From: Ceratothoa steindachneri
Taxonomy: Eukaryota > Arthropoda > Malacostraca > Isopoda > Cymothoidae
Assembly (NCBI GenBank): GCA_963969495.1
Contig: OZ018317.1
Location: forward strand, 226,778,099 to 226,842,098
Reading direction: 5' to 3'
DNA length: 64,000 nucleotides
How positions within the stretch are numbered: the stretch's first letter is position 1; each line of letters starts with the position of its first letter. Shown in pieces: positions 46,988-57,661 of the stretch. The notes beneath the pieces are model-generated. The model was not told the origin of the DNA, made no database searches, and was given only the letters and a program-made list of their open reading frames with translations. The position numbers and the translations under genes are program-made.

Positions 46988-47863
46988 CGATTCACCTTTA
47001 TGCGGGCTAAAATAGATCTGCAAGAAGATTCGAGGCCCTTCGAGAGTAGAGCTGTTTCCCGCTAACCCCCAACTCCAGGGAGAGCCTCGGACATAAATAA
47101 CGCTCGTCTTCCCGAAAGAGAGACAGAGTTGAGATGTTTCGCCCAGAACCCAGAAGATTTCCCCATGGTTCCAAGTCAAGTGCTAGCAACAAAGCAAAGT
47201 GACAGCTGGACTATTTTGTGTATTTGGAATTAGCCCCAGCCAAGAGGTAATTCCACTGAACGATCGCCCCGAGTGATTTTCCCGACTTTCATCAACTCTT
47301 GTCGAAGCCCTCCTCATTTCAAGAGCCAAAATACTCTTCCCTGGACCGGAAGTTACCCCCCATCCTTCCTTGCTTTTGGAGAACCGACATCACTCGAACC
47401 TCCCGCTTTGAAGTCCGAGTGGCCTCACCTCAAGTGCATAAGACATCCGTAAGCCAATCCCTCTCCCCCTTTTAGTAACCCAATTGAGTTAATCCCCCCC
47501 CCCATTTGAATAGTCTCCTCTGGGAATACTTTAAGTTCTAACTTCATAGCCTGATTTATAACTACAATTCCCCCTTTCATTTACTGATGTGATTTTCCCC
47601 GTTAATTCTCTGAGGTAATTTTAACCATCAATTCTCTCATTATATTTGTGTAAATAAAATTCTATTTTTGTACATGTCTCTTTAAATAACCTTGAGCTTC
47701 GCCAGTGTCTATAGTTTACCTGACCTCGTTGCACTCTCTCACGCTACTCAGCCCGTCTAAACTCGTGGTTTTCCGTCCCTTTTGTCGGTTCACTTTCAAG
47801 TTATTGGTCCCTCCCTCATACACATAATATGGTATCGATATAATGTAATGTCAAACCATGACA
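46986..47863 (+). repeat. 5'-truncated LTR of family 3
   Basis: Matches 24831-25720 in the same orientation (ACGATTCACCTTTATGCGGG through ACCATGACA). The first ~125 bp are missing. The TATA box has become CATAAATA and AATAAA is kept at 47653-47658. The left end abuts the foldback element. Confidence 0.85.
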
Positions 47864-48005
47864 TTCATGCTCAAGTAATTTGCCTGAATTTTCACAAAAT
47901 GTTAACATTTTACTAAGATAAAGCTATATATTTAATGTATCGCAAGTTTCAAAGGCTTTTGACACCCTTCTCCATAAAGAAAAATCGGAATAATGGGCGG
48001 TGTAG

Positions 48006-48807
48006 TGTCGAGAATAGGGGCTCCTGGCGGCTTGTCGAAACCACGAGGTCAGGCTTGAAATCAGTCTACGTGAGCAAAGACCGTGAGAACAGTCAGAATA
48101 TCGAACCTTTTAGCGCATTAAGCGAGGGATTGTATTCTCAAAAGCTTGCTTCTGTGGTCTCTCAGGGTCTTATCAAGAAACTCCCACGTCAGTATCTCCC
48201 ATCCCTCAAGCGCCTTGTTGATTCGTGCAGAGATTCCCCATGCCCATATCCCCTTGGCGGAGGCAGTAACGGATCCAGCTGTTCCCTATATATTGTTGGT
48301 CCCAATAGGGCATCAACAGTATATGCCTGCCCTTTACAACGAAACACGTCATTCTCGACCGCGCTTCTTTTTCTCGACGAGCGGAAGGCTAGAAATATAC
48401 CGAAGGATCTGAGCCCCAGTCACTTTGGCCCATCTTTGGTTTCAGTACATTTCGTTTGGCACGAATACTCCCTCCAGTTAATGTTACTACTAAAGGTTAA
48501 ACTCCCCGTGGTTAAAGCCCCTTGAAGACCCATCGATCCCCCGTTTCATCTATTAAAGCCTTGAACCCAAGCCAAGCTGAGACGAATCATCAGTGGCTAT
48601 TTCGGCCAGTCCTCCCCGTGTGTGTTTGTACAGAGGCTCGTATAGCCTCTCGCCCTCCCACCCGTAGAGTTCGCAATGAGTATCGCTGCAACGTTCGGTC
48701 CTTGGATACATAGAGTATCTATTGCCATTATTTCATTTAATTTATTTATTGTGTATAACTGTGTATATATTAATGTTTATTTTTGTACTACTTTTTCATA
48801 TGCTTCT
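48006..48807. repeat. Family-4 LTR, interrupted copy
   Basis: Inverted copy of 40640-41447, starting TGTCGAGAATAGG and matching through ATTTTTGTACTAC and CATATGCTTC. Similarity breaks at 48807, and a short piece of the missing part reappears at 50469-50510. A 196-residue open frame across it has no known domain and follows the LTR, so I do not treat it as a gene. Confidence 0.8.
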
Positions 48808-49542
48808 GTAGGAGAATAGCATAATGCTCCCAAGTTTTGCCCACCTCCCTTCCGGGCGGGCCGCTTATCAACCCTTTTCCTTCCGGCCCAATATCTGGTG
48901 GTCTTCAGCCGGAAGAAATCGCCGGCCATTTCAGCTAACCACCGAGTTCCTTCCCGGACTGTTTATCGATAAACGGGAGCCCATCTTCGCTTCCGATAGT
49001 TGCCGGAAGTTTATAAAGGACGTAATGGAGTAGCTTGAGATCTAATCTACTTCCCTATTATTTAACCAGGTTTTTTTGTTTTGTTTTGTTTTTTTCCGTT
49101 ATCGGTCGCACGCTCCTGGGCCGGGGGGGACCTCCCCCCGACGCAGAAGCTTGCTTACTGCTCGCTTCCTTTTTTTTTAAATTTTTGGTGTTGGGTTTTG
49201 GTTGTTTTTTGTGTCTTTTTGAATTTGATTTTAAAGTAGCCTAGTAATAGGCAGGTTTTCAATATGGCGACTAATGCCCAAGTAGGCCGTCGCCAGATGA
49301 GCTCTTAACCCCCCCCCCTCATCGTCCTTACCCCTTACTTCACCACCTTCATTCACCAGCGCCACTCGAACATCAGGTTCCAAGGTAACCTTTCCCTTTC
49401 ACATTCCCCGACTTCACCGCGAAGCTTACCAGCATTACAAGTGTATAGGGATTTGTATGGTGAATTGTAATTTTCAAGCCAAGGGAGATATCCGAGATTC
49501 ACTCAATAATTTATCTCTCAAAGTAGGTTATTTATATATAAA
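48808..49542. other. Unassigned insert between LTR halves
   Basis: GC-richer at 48830-49030, with short open frames and no known domain. This is the first part of the ~1.66 kb separating the two family-4 LTR pieces. Confidence 0.35.
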
Positions 49543-50120
49543 GGGTGTTTCATTAAGACGGATCGAAGTTAGCAGTAAATAAAACGGTGTTATTGATAAA
49601 AATTTATTGATTTCACTATTGGATCATGATATTTGAGTCATGGCAATTATGTATCAAAAATAATTTTGCCTAAATGAAATGTCCGCCAAGGCTTCGGCGG
49701 CACAACTCCACTCGATGGTCAAAATTTTTGATGACGTTTCTGCATAGTTGCTCCTTGATCTCATAAATATATCCTATTCTCTCATCCTTCAGCTTTTGAA
49801 TTGTTGTTGGCTTGTTGCCATGACCCCATAGGAAGAAATCTAAAGGCATCAAGTCGCACGATCGTGGTGGCCAGTTGACCTCGCTGTTTCGAGAGATGAT
49901 GCGACCTGGGAACTTCTCGTTCAATAAAGACATGCATTTCTGTTTAAATGTACATTTTCGTAATAGGCTTTGATAATTTTAAAACGTTGTTCAATTATTA
50001 ATCTATCCATGGTTGAAATTGCCAAAGACTGAAGTTGTTAAATCTGAAAGAAAAAGAGAAAATCATTAGACGCTTAAACTTAACTCACATTTAAAATTGG
50101 TCCAAGTTATTGGAACACCC
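49543..50120 (-). mobile_element. Mariner deletion derivative with terminal inverted repeats
   Basis: Ends GGGTGTTTCATTAA (49543) and TTATTGGAACACCC (50120) are inverted partners. On the minus strand a transposase start is visible (MDRLIIEQRFKIIKAYYEN near 50010), joined almost directly to the C-terminal part: LLNEKFPGRIISRNSEVNWP, SCDLMPLDFFLWG (third catalytic Asp), RVELCRRSLGGHF. The middle, including the first two catalytic Asp, is deleted. At 578 bp it is about half a full mariner and must depend on another copy for movement. Confidence 0.75.
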
Positions 50121-50329
50121 AAGGTATATATTTTCTTGTTTAGTGTTCATTAAAACTTTATTTTAATATTGTTGTGTATCTAACTTCTTTCGGATCGCTT
50201 GCTGGCAAAGTTCATTCCAATCCCTCCATTGCCAACCTCTAAGCACTCTGATTCAATAAGCCCATTCAGGACACGGGCTGAACGAAGTATAAGGATTAGT
50301 ACGACGACTCTTCTGCATTCGGGATAATA

Positions 50330-50331
<2 letters not shown>

Positions 50332-50412
<81 letters not shown>
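50332..50412 (+). repeat. (TA)n microsatellite
   Basis: About 40 pure TA units. Confidence 0.95.
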
Positions 50413-50414
<2 letters not shown>

Positions 50415-50468
50415 AGTCGGGGAAAACTCCAACCACCCCTCGGCCTATTCCTCGACAGCCTCATAGCA

Positions 50469-50510
50469 GGAGCCACCATTAGTTAATATCAGCTAACTGC
50501 ACTCAATCTT
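50469..50510. repeat. Detached piece of the family-4 LTR
   Basis: GGAGCCACCATTAGTTAATA followed by TGCACTCAATCTT matches, inverted, the part of the family-4 LTR (around 40630-40675) that should follow 48807. Identity is about 85% by eye over 42 bp. Confidence 0.6.
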
Positions 50511-51862
50511 TAACTGCACTCAATATTGTACTCCAGAGAGTACAAGACCAGGGTATCCGATGGATTACAGGTACTTGGAGTCTGTGAATTTAAGAGCAGG
50601 ACGAATTACATAGAGAAGTAAAAATGAAACCGGTAAATATGGTTTTACATGAGAGGGCAAAGAAGGGTCGAAGGACCAACGAAGAAGAACTAAAAATGTT
50701 TGGTAGGAGAGAATGAGATTAAAAGTGAAAATTAGGACAAAATTTCTATTTCCTAGCAGAACAAGAAGGATAGGATGCATATGTACCCACAGTTTGAATA
50801 AGTTTACAAGTAATAAGTAAGCGATATACTGCAGCGCAATAAGAGAAAGTATAAAAGGGCTAAAACATGCGCACCATCGAGTGTTTTGATGGTGACTGTA
50901 AGATCATAGTCGGAATGGACAAAGAACAGTTAAGATAGATAAGGAAAAGGACCAGCCAGTCACCTAGAAACTATACACACCTTTATGCCAAAACATTTCT
51001 CTAGATTTATTTTAAATTTCAACACTCTCCTCTAACTTCTAAGACTTATTTGCACATTCATACACACTCTGAACCTTAATCCAGTCTGCTGGGAAACGTA
51101 CTTCGTCCATGACCTTCAATTTAGAGGACAACGGACATCCCTTAAATGACTGGAAACAGTCCTCGGTGCTGTTTATTGTTTTACACTAACCACACCGTTC
51201 AAACTGCATTGAGATGCAGAAGACAAATTGGGTGTAGAAGTAGTTAAAATTAATTCGAGTTACGAACAGTGACAAATATGATATGATTCAACCAGTAAAA
51301 GCTAAAGACGAAACCTATAGTGAATAAGTAGATGAGTGGCCTCCAATGCACAAACACTTGACCAAAGCAAATATGAGAGCCATGACTCCAAGACGGAGGA
51401 CATGTGAAACCACAGGGCAAGCATACAAACGAGAGAAGGGGATTCATTTTTATCAATTTAGGTCTCTCTTCTTTATTAATAATATTATTTATTATTTCCC
51501 CTTTCTTTCCTCGATATCTATCACTTTCTTTATTGCAGTTCTTCCCTAGCAAACCTTGTGGCGGAGATGCCTTCGTTGGTTTTCGCTTCTTAGTTTAACG
51601 CAAATAGGTAACTAGCATAACTGGAATCACTCTTGATCGTGTTCATGTTGTAAGTTTGCCAAATATACCAATTGTGTAGAGTTATTTTGTAGACATTACT
51701 CAAGTACGCCTCTTAAATTGGGCTACATACTCTGAAGTATATATGGCATATATATATGTACACTTGCATACTCTTGCACGTTCCATTTTTTGCTTTTTAG
51801 TCGCCTGCGACTCTATATCTCACTATGTCGGTCGGTCGGTCCGCGTTTTTCTTTTTTTTATT
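50511..51862. other. Unassigned DNA
   Basis: No gene or clear repeat was recognised. Confidence 0.35.
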
Positions 51863-52080
51863 TTGGTAATAACATTGTAACTATTCTTCCCTTTCTAACA
51901 TAATTCAAAATCATATGTTATTTTACATTCTCTTTTGAATGATATGGTCCCCTCCTTATGTTAAACCTGGTGGATTAATTTTTTTTTGGGCAATAACATC
52001 ATAACTATTCGGCCGATTCTAACGAAATTTGAAACCCTTATGTTGTTTTTACATTTTCTTTCGAATGATATAATTGCCAA
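51863..52080 (+). repeat. Two-copy tandem duplication, ~126-bp spacing
   Basis: GGTAATAACATTGTAACTAT…TTTTGAATGATAT (51863-51946) recurs as GGCAATAACATCATAACTAT…TTTCGAATGATAT (51989-52072). The copies are diverged but co-linear. Confidence 0.7.
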
Positions 52081-52219
52081 ACTCTTCTCAAGGTTATTCC
52101 GGGAATTATTGAAAATTTTGAAGGTCGTAAGGTCATAAATCGGAATAAGTGAGAGCACGCGACTATGGTCAGCAGACCTTGTTTATCTTCGTTTTTGTAT
52201 TCTTCGTTTTTGCTAAGGA

Positions 52220-52545
52220 ATATTCAGTTATATTCTCTCTTATTCTCTCTAACTCTCTCAACTCTCTCTATCTTTCTCATATCTCTCTCTTACTATCATT
52301 CTCTCTCTATATACATATAAGCCACTCTCCCTCACACACACACTTACCCGCTTGCACTTTCTATCGCTGTATATCTGTCTATGTACTCTCATACTCTCTA
52401 TCCACATCTCACTCTATCTCTCTCTCATTCTCTTTGTTTCTCTCGCTCTCTCAATCACACTCTTTCTCCCTTTTCCTAACGCACCCAACTACCTCTCTGC
52501 CTCTTTCTTTCTCTCACTCACATTCATGTATCTTTTCCTCTCATT
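52220..52545 (+). repeat. Polypyrimidine (CT-rich) tract, left part
   Basis: TCTCTC-rich low-complexity DNA with CACACA patches. The open frame across it is Ser/Leu-rich only because of composition. Confidence 0.85.
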
Positions 52546-52744
52546 TTGTCCGCAAAAGCGGGGGGCAGAGGTGTGTTGGGAGAGCCTTCATATGTGATAT
52601 GTTTATTATCATGCGTTATGTTAGGCCATTCCAAAAAAATAGAGCCTGCTCATTATGGTTCGGATTCTCCTTAATGGTACTACTATTCCTTGTGACTCCT
52701 TGTGACACACTCCTAACTCTCTCTCTCTCTTTTTCCTCTCTATT

Positions 52745-53924
52745 TCTGTCACTCACTTACCACAAGGAGCTACAAGGAGCTACAAGGAAAATAAGTACCC
52801 TAGAAGACCTTACGGTCCATAGAAGGAGGGTACTTTTGGCGCAATCCTCAAAGTTGTCCGTTGGAAACCTCGAAGATCAAATCGCGAGGATCTTAACGGT
52901 GATTTCGCAAGACTTTATCTAGTATTGACTTGGACTGATCAACAGACTTACTGTTGACAATTCGTCGGAAGTGCGTTTCAACTATCACAGATACTGTATG
53001 TGAAGATTTTTTTCACACAGATCGCGGTAGTATCCCTTCAGTTCAACTTTGTAGCCGTGATTTCTTGTTCTCCCCTCGCTGAGCTGAGAAAATATCCCCG
53101 TAGTCCAGTCTGTCGGAGCCTCGAAGTATTTTAAACACTTCGATAAGCTGACCACGTAGTCTCGGGCCTCCAGCGAGAACATATATAATTCCCTTAATCT
53201 ATCTTCATGACTTTTATGTCTGATAGAGGGAATCAGTTTGGTTGCCCTGGCTTGCACGCGTTCCAATCTCGCGATGTCCTTTCTAATGAAGGACTTCAAA
53301 ATTGTACGGCATACTCCAGGTGCGGTCGGACGAAGGAGTTGTACAGGACACAGTACTATCTCCTTGCTCCGATATCCAAACTGTCGCTTTATATACCATA
53401 ACATCCTTTGGGCTTTTTTCTCCACCTCAATACACTGTTTCGAGAAATTGAGGTCACTGGTGATAGTTACACCCAAGTCCTTCTTAGTGTCACTGGATTC
53501 AAGAGCAGTACCATTAAGGATATAGGGTGATTGGGACTTTCGTTGGCCGATATGCATCACTTTGCATTTGTTTACGTTGAAAGGCATTTGCCACGTGTTC
53601 AAGCACTCCCCAATCTTCCCAAGATCTTCCTGCAGGCGGGCAGTATTTCCATCCTTTGCAGCGTTCATACCAAGCTTGTTTATCGTCGGCAAATATAGAA
53701 ATCTTGGCAACCATGTCACCGGCCATATCCTTGACGTAGATGATGAATAGTAGTGGTCCCAAGACAGAACCTTGAGGCACTCTGCTAGTAACGGGAACCC
53801 ACTCAGAAGCCTGTCCATTTAGCACTACCCGTTGCCGTCTGCCATTTAGCCAGTTCTCTATCCAGCCTGCTACTTTTCCATTTATACCCAGCGCTTGCAC
53901 TTTCTGCACTTTCTCCTTTCTCAC
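52745..53924 (-). pseudogene. 5'-truncated LINE (CR1/Jockey-like) reverse transcriptase
   Basis: The minus strand reads [40 protein letters not shown] and ISIFADDKQ (the catalytic FADD box), then, after a frame change, [37 protein letters not shown] and a C-terminal RLERVQARATKL, DRLRELYMFSLEARD. This is the palm-to-C-terminal half of a non-LTR retrotransposon RT, which primes on nicked target DNA. The 5' part is absent, as is usual after incomplete reverse transcription. At the 3' end a short tandem tail of CAAGGAGCTA (plus strand, 52763-52790) resembles the repeated tails of CR1-type LINEs. It sits inside a CT-rich tract. Confidence 0.85.
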
Positions 53925-55160
53925 ACTTTTGCTCTATCTCTTTCTGTCACACTGTCATTCTCTACCTCTCCATTTTTGATTCTCACTCTCTCTAGCTCCT
54001 TGCGTTGATATTTCCCTTGCTCCCAGCCTCGCTCCTTCTCTCACTCCTTCCTAATTTCATCACGCTCTCTTCCTACCCTTCCCTCTCTCCTTAACACCCC
54101 CTTTCTATCTCTCCTTCTATGTCTGACCATCTCTTTCAACATGTATCCCCTCATCTCTCCTCTCATATATATCTCTCTCCTCTCTCTCTCTCTCCATGTC
54201 ACTCCATATCTCCACTATTTTCTCCCTCATCTCCCTTAATTTAACCCCAGCTTCTGAGCCATTTTTTCTTTCATCTGTCCCCATAATTCCCACATCTCTC
54301 TTCCATATATCCCCCAACTCTCTCCAAAGATCTTCCATAACTTTTTCCCATCATTACAACCACTTCTTCCCATTTTCTCCCCAATGTTAACCCCCACCTC
54401 TCCGCCATCTCTTTTCCTATCTGTCTCCCATCTTTCTCCCAATCTTACATCCATATCTCCCTCATCTCTTCCCCAATCTCTCCCTCAATATCCCGCCTAC
54501 ATATCTTCCCTAACTCTCCCCCATCTCTTCCCATTTATCATCATCTATCTCTCATCTCTACCCCATCTCTGCCCCATCTGTCCTCCTTCTTCCCTATCTA
54601 TCTCCCACCACTACTGTATCTCTCCTTTCCTCTCTACCCCATTATTGCCCATCTGTTTATCATCTTTCCCCCATATTACCACCAGCTCTTCGCATCTATC
54701 CCTATCTTAATCTCCAACTTTCCACCACCTCTCCTCTCCATCTATCCCCCTATCTCTACCTATATCTCCCCCTAGCTCTCCCCATTTCTCCTTATCTCAC
54801 CCCCATTTTCGCCATCTCTCCCTAATCTCTCTCCCATCTCTGTACCATCTCTCTTCAATCTCTGCCCTATCTCTTCTCCATATCTGCCCCCTCTCTCTCC
54901 GCCTCTCCCCATTTCTCCTTTTATATCTCTTCCATCAATCCCCTGATTTCTCCCCGATCTCTATCCTCTCCCTTATATCTCCCTTTATCTCTTTATTTTG
55001 AGATCTCTGAGACTATCTTTATCTTTATCTCTAACCCTTCCTCTCCCCTCTCTCTGTTTTTCTATTTTCCTTCTTTCTCTAGCTCACTCTATCCTCCCCC
55101 TTTCTCTTTTTCTCCCTAACTCTCACATACACTCACACACACACACACACATATTATTGC
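53925..55160 (+). repeat. Polypyrimidine (CT-rich) tract, right part
   Basis: About 1.2 kb of strongly strand-biased pyrimidine sequence (TCTCTCC, CCCATCTCT), ending in a (CA)n run near 55130-55152. Open frames here are compositional. Confidence 0.9.
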
Positions 55161-56956
55161 CTTCACTCTTCAAACAACATAACAACATAATTTTATACTA
55201 AGGTCTTATTCCCAGTCAATGTGTGTTGAATTTTATCTCGTAGCAAAGTCAGCAAAGCCTTTCCAGGCTCGTTCCCAGCTAGACGCACCTCATTTGCCCC
55301 ACGCCATCAAATGCATCTGTGCAGATAAGAATAAATCGACGCGACATTGAATCGTCTCCTAATAATTCAAATTGACTATCCTATTTTATCGAAGGAAGCT
55401 GAAGTGGAAGACCCTTCCTCTCTCCTGTTATAGGGCGTAAGGGTAGGGGGCATCGCCAAGAAGGGGCAACGACCCGTGTAATCTAACTGGATTTTTACAC
55501 CTCTTTCTTCCAGATTCTTTCCCTACAACCTCGTCTCGCAGAGGGGAGCAAACGTAAATCCAACTTTGATTATAAAGAATGGATTTGTTGAAGGAGGATT
55601 CTTGAGATTTGTTTCCGTGGCCTATCGCCGGTGGACGATAAAGGGCGTTGAGGTGAAACCTTAAAATCATAGAGGAGGTGAAATCGACCCGTGGGGCGAG
55701 TGGTTTGCGACTCGTTACTGACATACTTGCGTGTAATTGGATAACTTTTTCTTGCCAGTGTTTTAAGTTACATAAAGCTGCACTGTCCAGAGCGGGTTCG
55801 CTTTGCTGCCTTGTTGTTTGGAAGTCTAGCTAAAGTCTAGGATCTCGACTCTGGCTCTCTCCAATGACAGATTTTGAGACCTTGGCCGTCCTGTGTCAAC
55901 ATGTAAGACTTAGTAAAGAGTTCTCCCCTGTCCGGGTCTGGCTATCTGGCTGTTTAGACTTCAGTTAGGAGCTGCAGTCGGCAGGAACTTGACTGACCGA
56001 TGCTTATCTTCTGATCGGGTCAGCAATGACACTGTCGTGAACATCAGGAGTTACGTGCAGTTTTGAGCTAAATTTTCGCTCTTTCTATTTTATAAAATTG
56101 ATAAAACGCCAATTAGGCCTGAGACATTGTTCACCTTGTCTTGGCTGGTGGGGGGGGACGATTGCAGGGGCGGTGCCTAATGCACTTCCCTAGGGGCATT
56201 TTTAAAGTACTCTTAGTATTGAAGGGGTTTACCCCTCACCTATGTTTCTAAGTAGAGTGCCTCCCCCTTAAACATCTTCCCTTTGGTAGCTGCCATGAGG
56301 AGGTATTCTGTTCCTTGTCTTCTCAAGGGCCCGTCCACTAACGCAAGAGAAAGGGGACAGAATCCAGATGTTAGCCGCAGTGCAGCTGCCTATGCTACAC
56401 ATGGCATCCCCTGCTGGCGCGTTAAAAGATATATAAGGCAAGAAAGATAGGACAGGACGGGAGGGAGGGGGGTACAAGAAGAAAAGCGAGGGAATCCTGG
56501 AGGCGAGTTAAACAACAGCCCCACAACCGCAGCCAAAGAGTGGTTAACCAGTTTCCCTTCCATTCCACTCAGGAGAAGAATCAATGGTCGAATGCTGGGC
56601 GGAAACTAGCCTGCGGAATTAGCCACCGGGCAAGAAAATAAGAGAGATTTGGCTTTTAAAGAAAGTGTGGTAAAAAGGTACAATTGAAATGTGTAGAAAG
56701 AAGAAAAACCAGGGACCTCCCTCTAGTTTTACGTATCCCGGACTACTGGGGGCAGGGGGACGTGCGACTTCTCCCTTTATTTGATTTAATTTTGAATGTT
56801 GCCGAAATAAATTATCTCTATTTATGGAACTCTTGGGCTCTTTGTTTTTATTCCCCTCGCAATGAGAAGCGGATGTTTAGTAAATCAACAAAATTGATTC
56901 GAATTAAATCGAGGAAACAATTAAAAAAGAAAATGTATCTCTGTGATGTATTTCTA
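55161..56956. other. Unassigned DNA, possibly an old LTR around 56.4-56.9 kb
   Basis: No gene is recognised. A GATATATAAGG box near 56429 and an AATAAA near 56806 have the spacing of an LTR promoter and poly(A) signal, but no second copy defines its ends. Confidence 0.3.
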
Positions 56957-57205
56957 TAGGGTGAACCAACGTCTCTACGGAGAAAGAAAATCTAATGCAA
57001 TTTCCTGCTATTACTTGCATTAAGTGTTGAAAATATCGTTCTTGTACTCCAACACAAAGATTGATCCTTCTTGGTGCATTGACAAAGACGTTATAACGAC
57101 TTCTATTCTTTATTTCTTTTTGTTACACGTTATCACTACGGGGACTTATTTCACATTTCAATAATTCTATTTTTTTTACTGTGGACAGAAGGTTGAATCA
57201 CCCTA
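56957..57205. mobile_element. Tc1/mariner-type MITE with TA target duplication
   Basis: GGGTGAACCAACGTCT at 56959 and AGAAGGTTGAATCACCC ending at 57203 are imperfect inverted ends. Both are flanked by TA (56957-56958 and 57204-57205). The 245-bp body has no coding capacity. Confidence 0.6.
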
Positions 57206-57440
57206 TATTTCAACTGTTGCTACTACACTTTCACCCTAAAGAAATGAGATATAAAATTACCCAATCCCCTTAAATGTTGGAAAAGGAAATTCGTTACAAT
57301 TTTGAAATTTGCTTTAGAAAGTAAGTAAATAAACACAAGTGATGAAGAAATAATATGATTAAGGAAATTAGTAAAACTATAACGATTGTAAAGCATATTT
57401 TTAGATTGAAGAAAACTAAGAAATTAAAACCTCTGTTTAT

Positions 57441-57441
<1 letters not shown>

Positions 57442-57522
<81 letters not shown>
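57442..57522 (+). repeat. (TA)n microsatellite
   Basis: About 40 uninterrupted TA units. Confidence 0.95.
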
Positions 57523-57526
<4 letters not shown>

Positions 57527-57661
57527 AGATAATAGTAAACCACAATATTTGAATCAAGATTTATTGCCATTTTGAAAATGGCAATTATAACTTTGCCGAA
57601 ACTATTTCTGGGGTTACAAATAAATCTGGATTCAAATGTATTGGTTTACTATTATCTTATC

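Noticed and set aside
47935..48525. 196-residue open frame on the plus strand
   Set aside because: It lies within a repeated LTR. The other LTR copy has the same frame broken into pieces, and no domain is visible; an open frame by chance in GC-richer LTR DNA is likelier.
52149..52922. 257-residue Ser/Leu-rich open frame resembling a membrane protein
   Set aside because: It comes from CT-rich low-complexity DNA. Its hydrophobic look is compositional.
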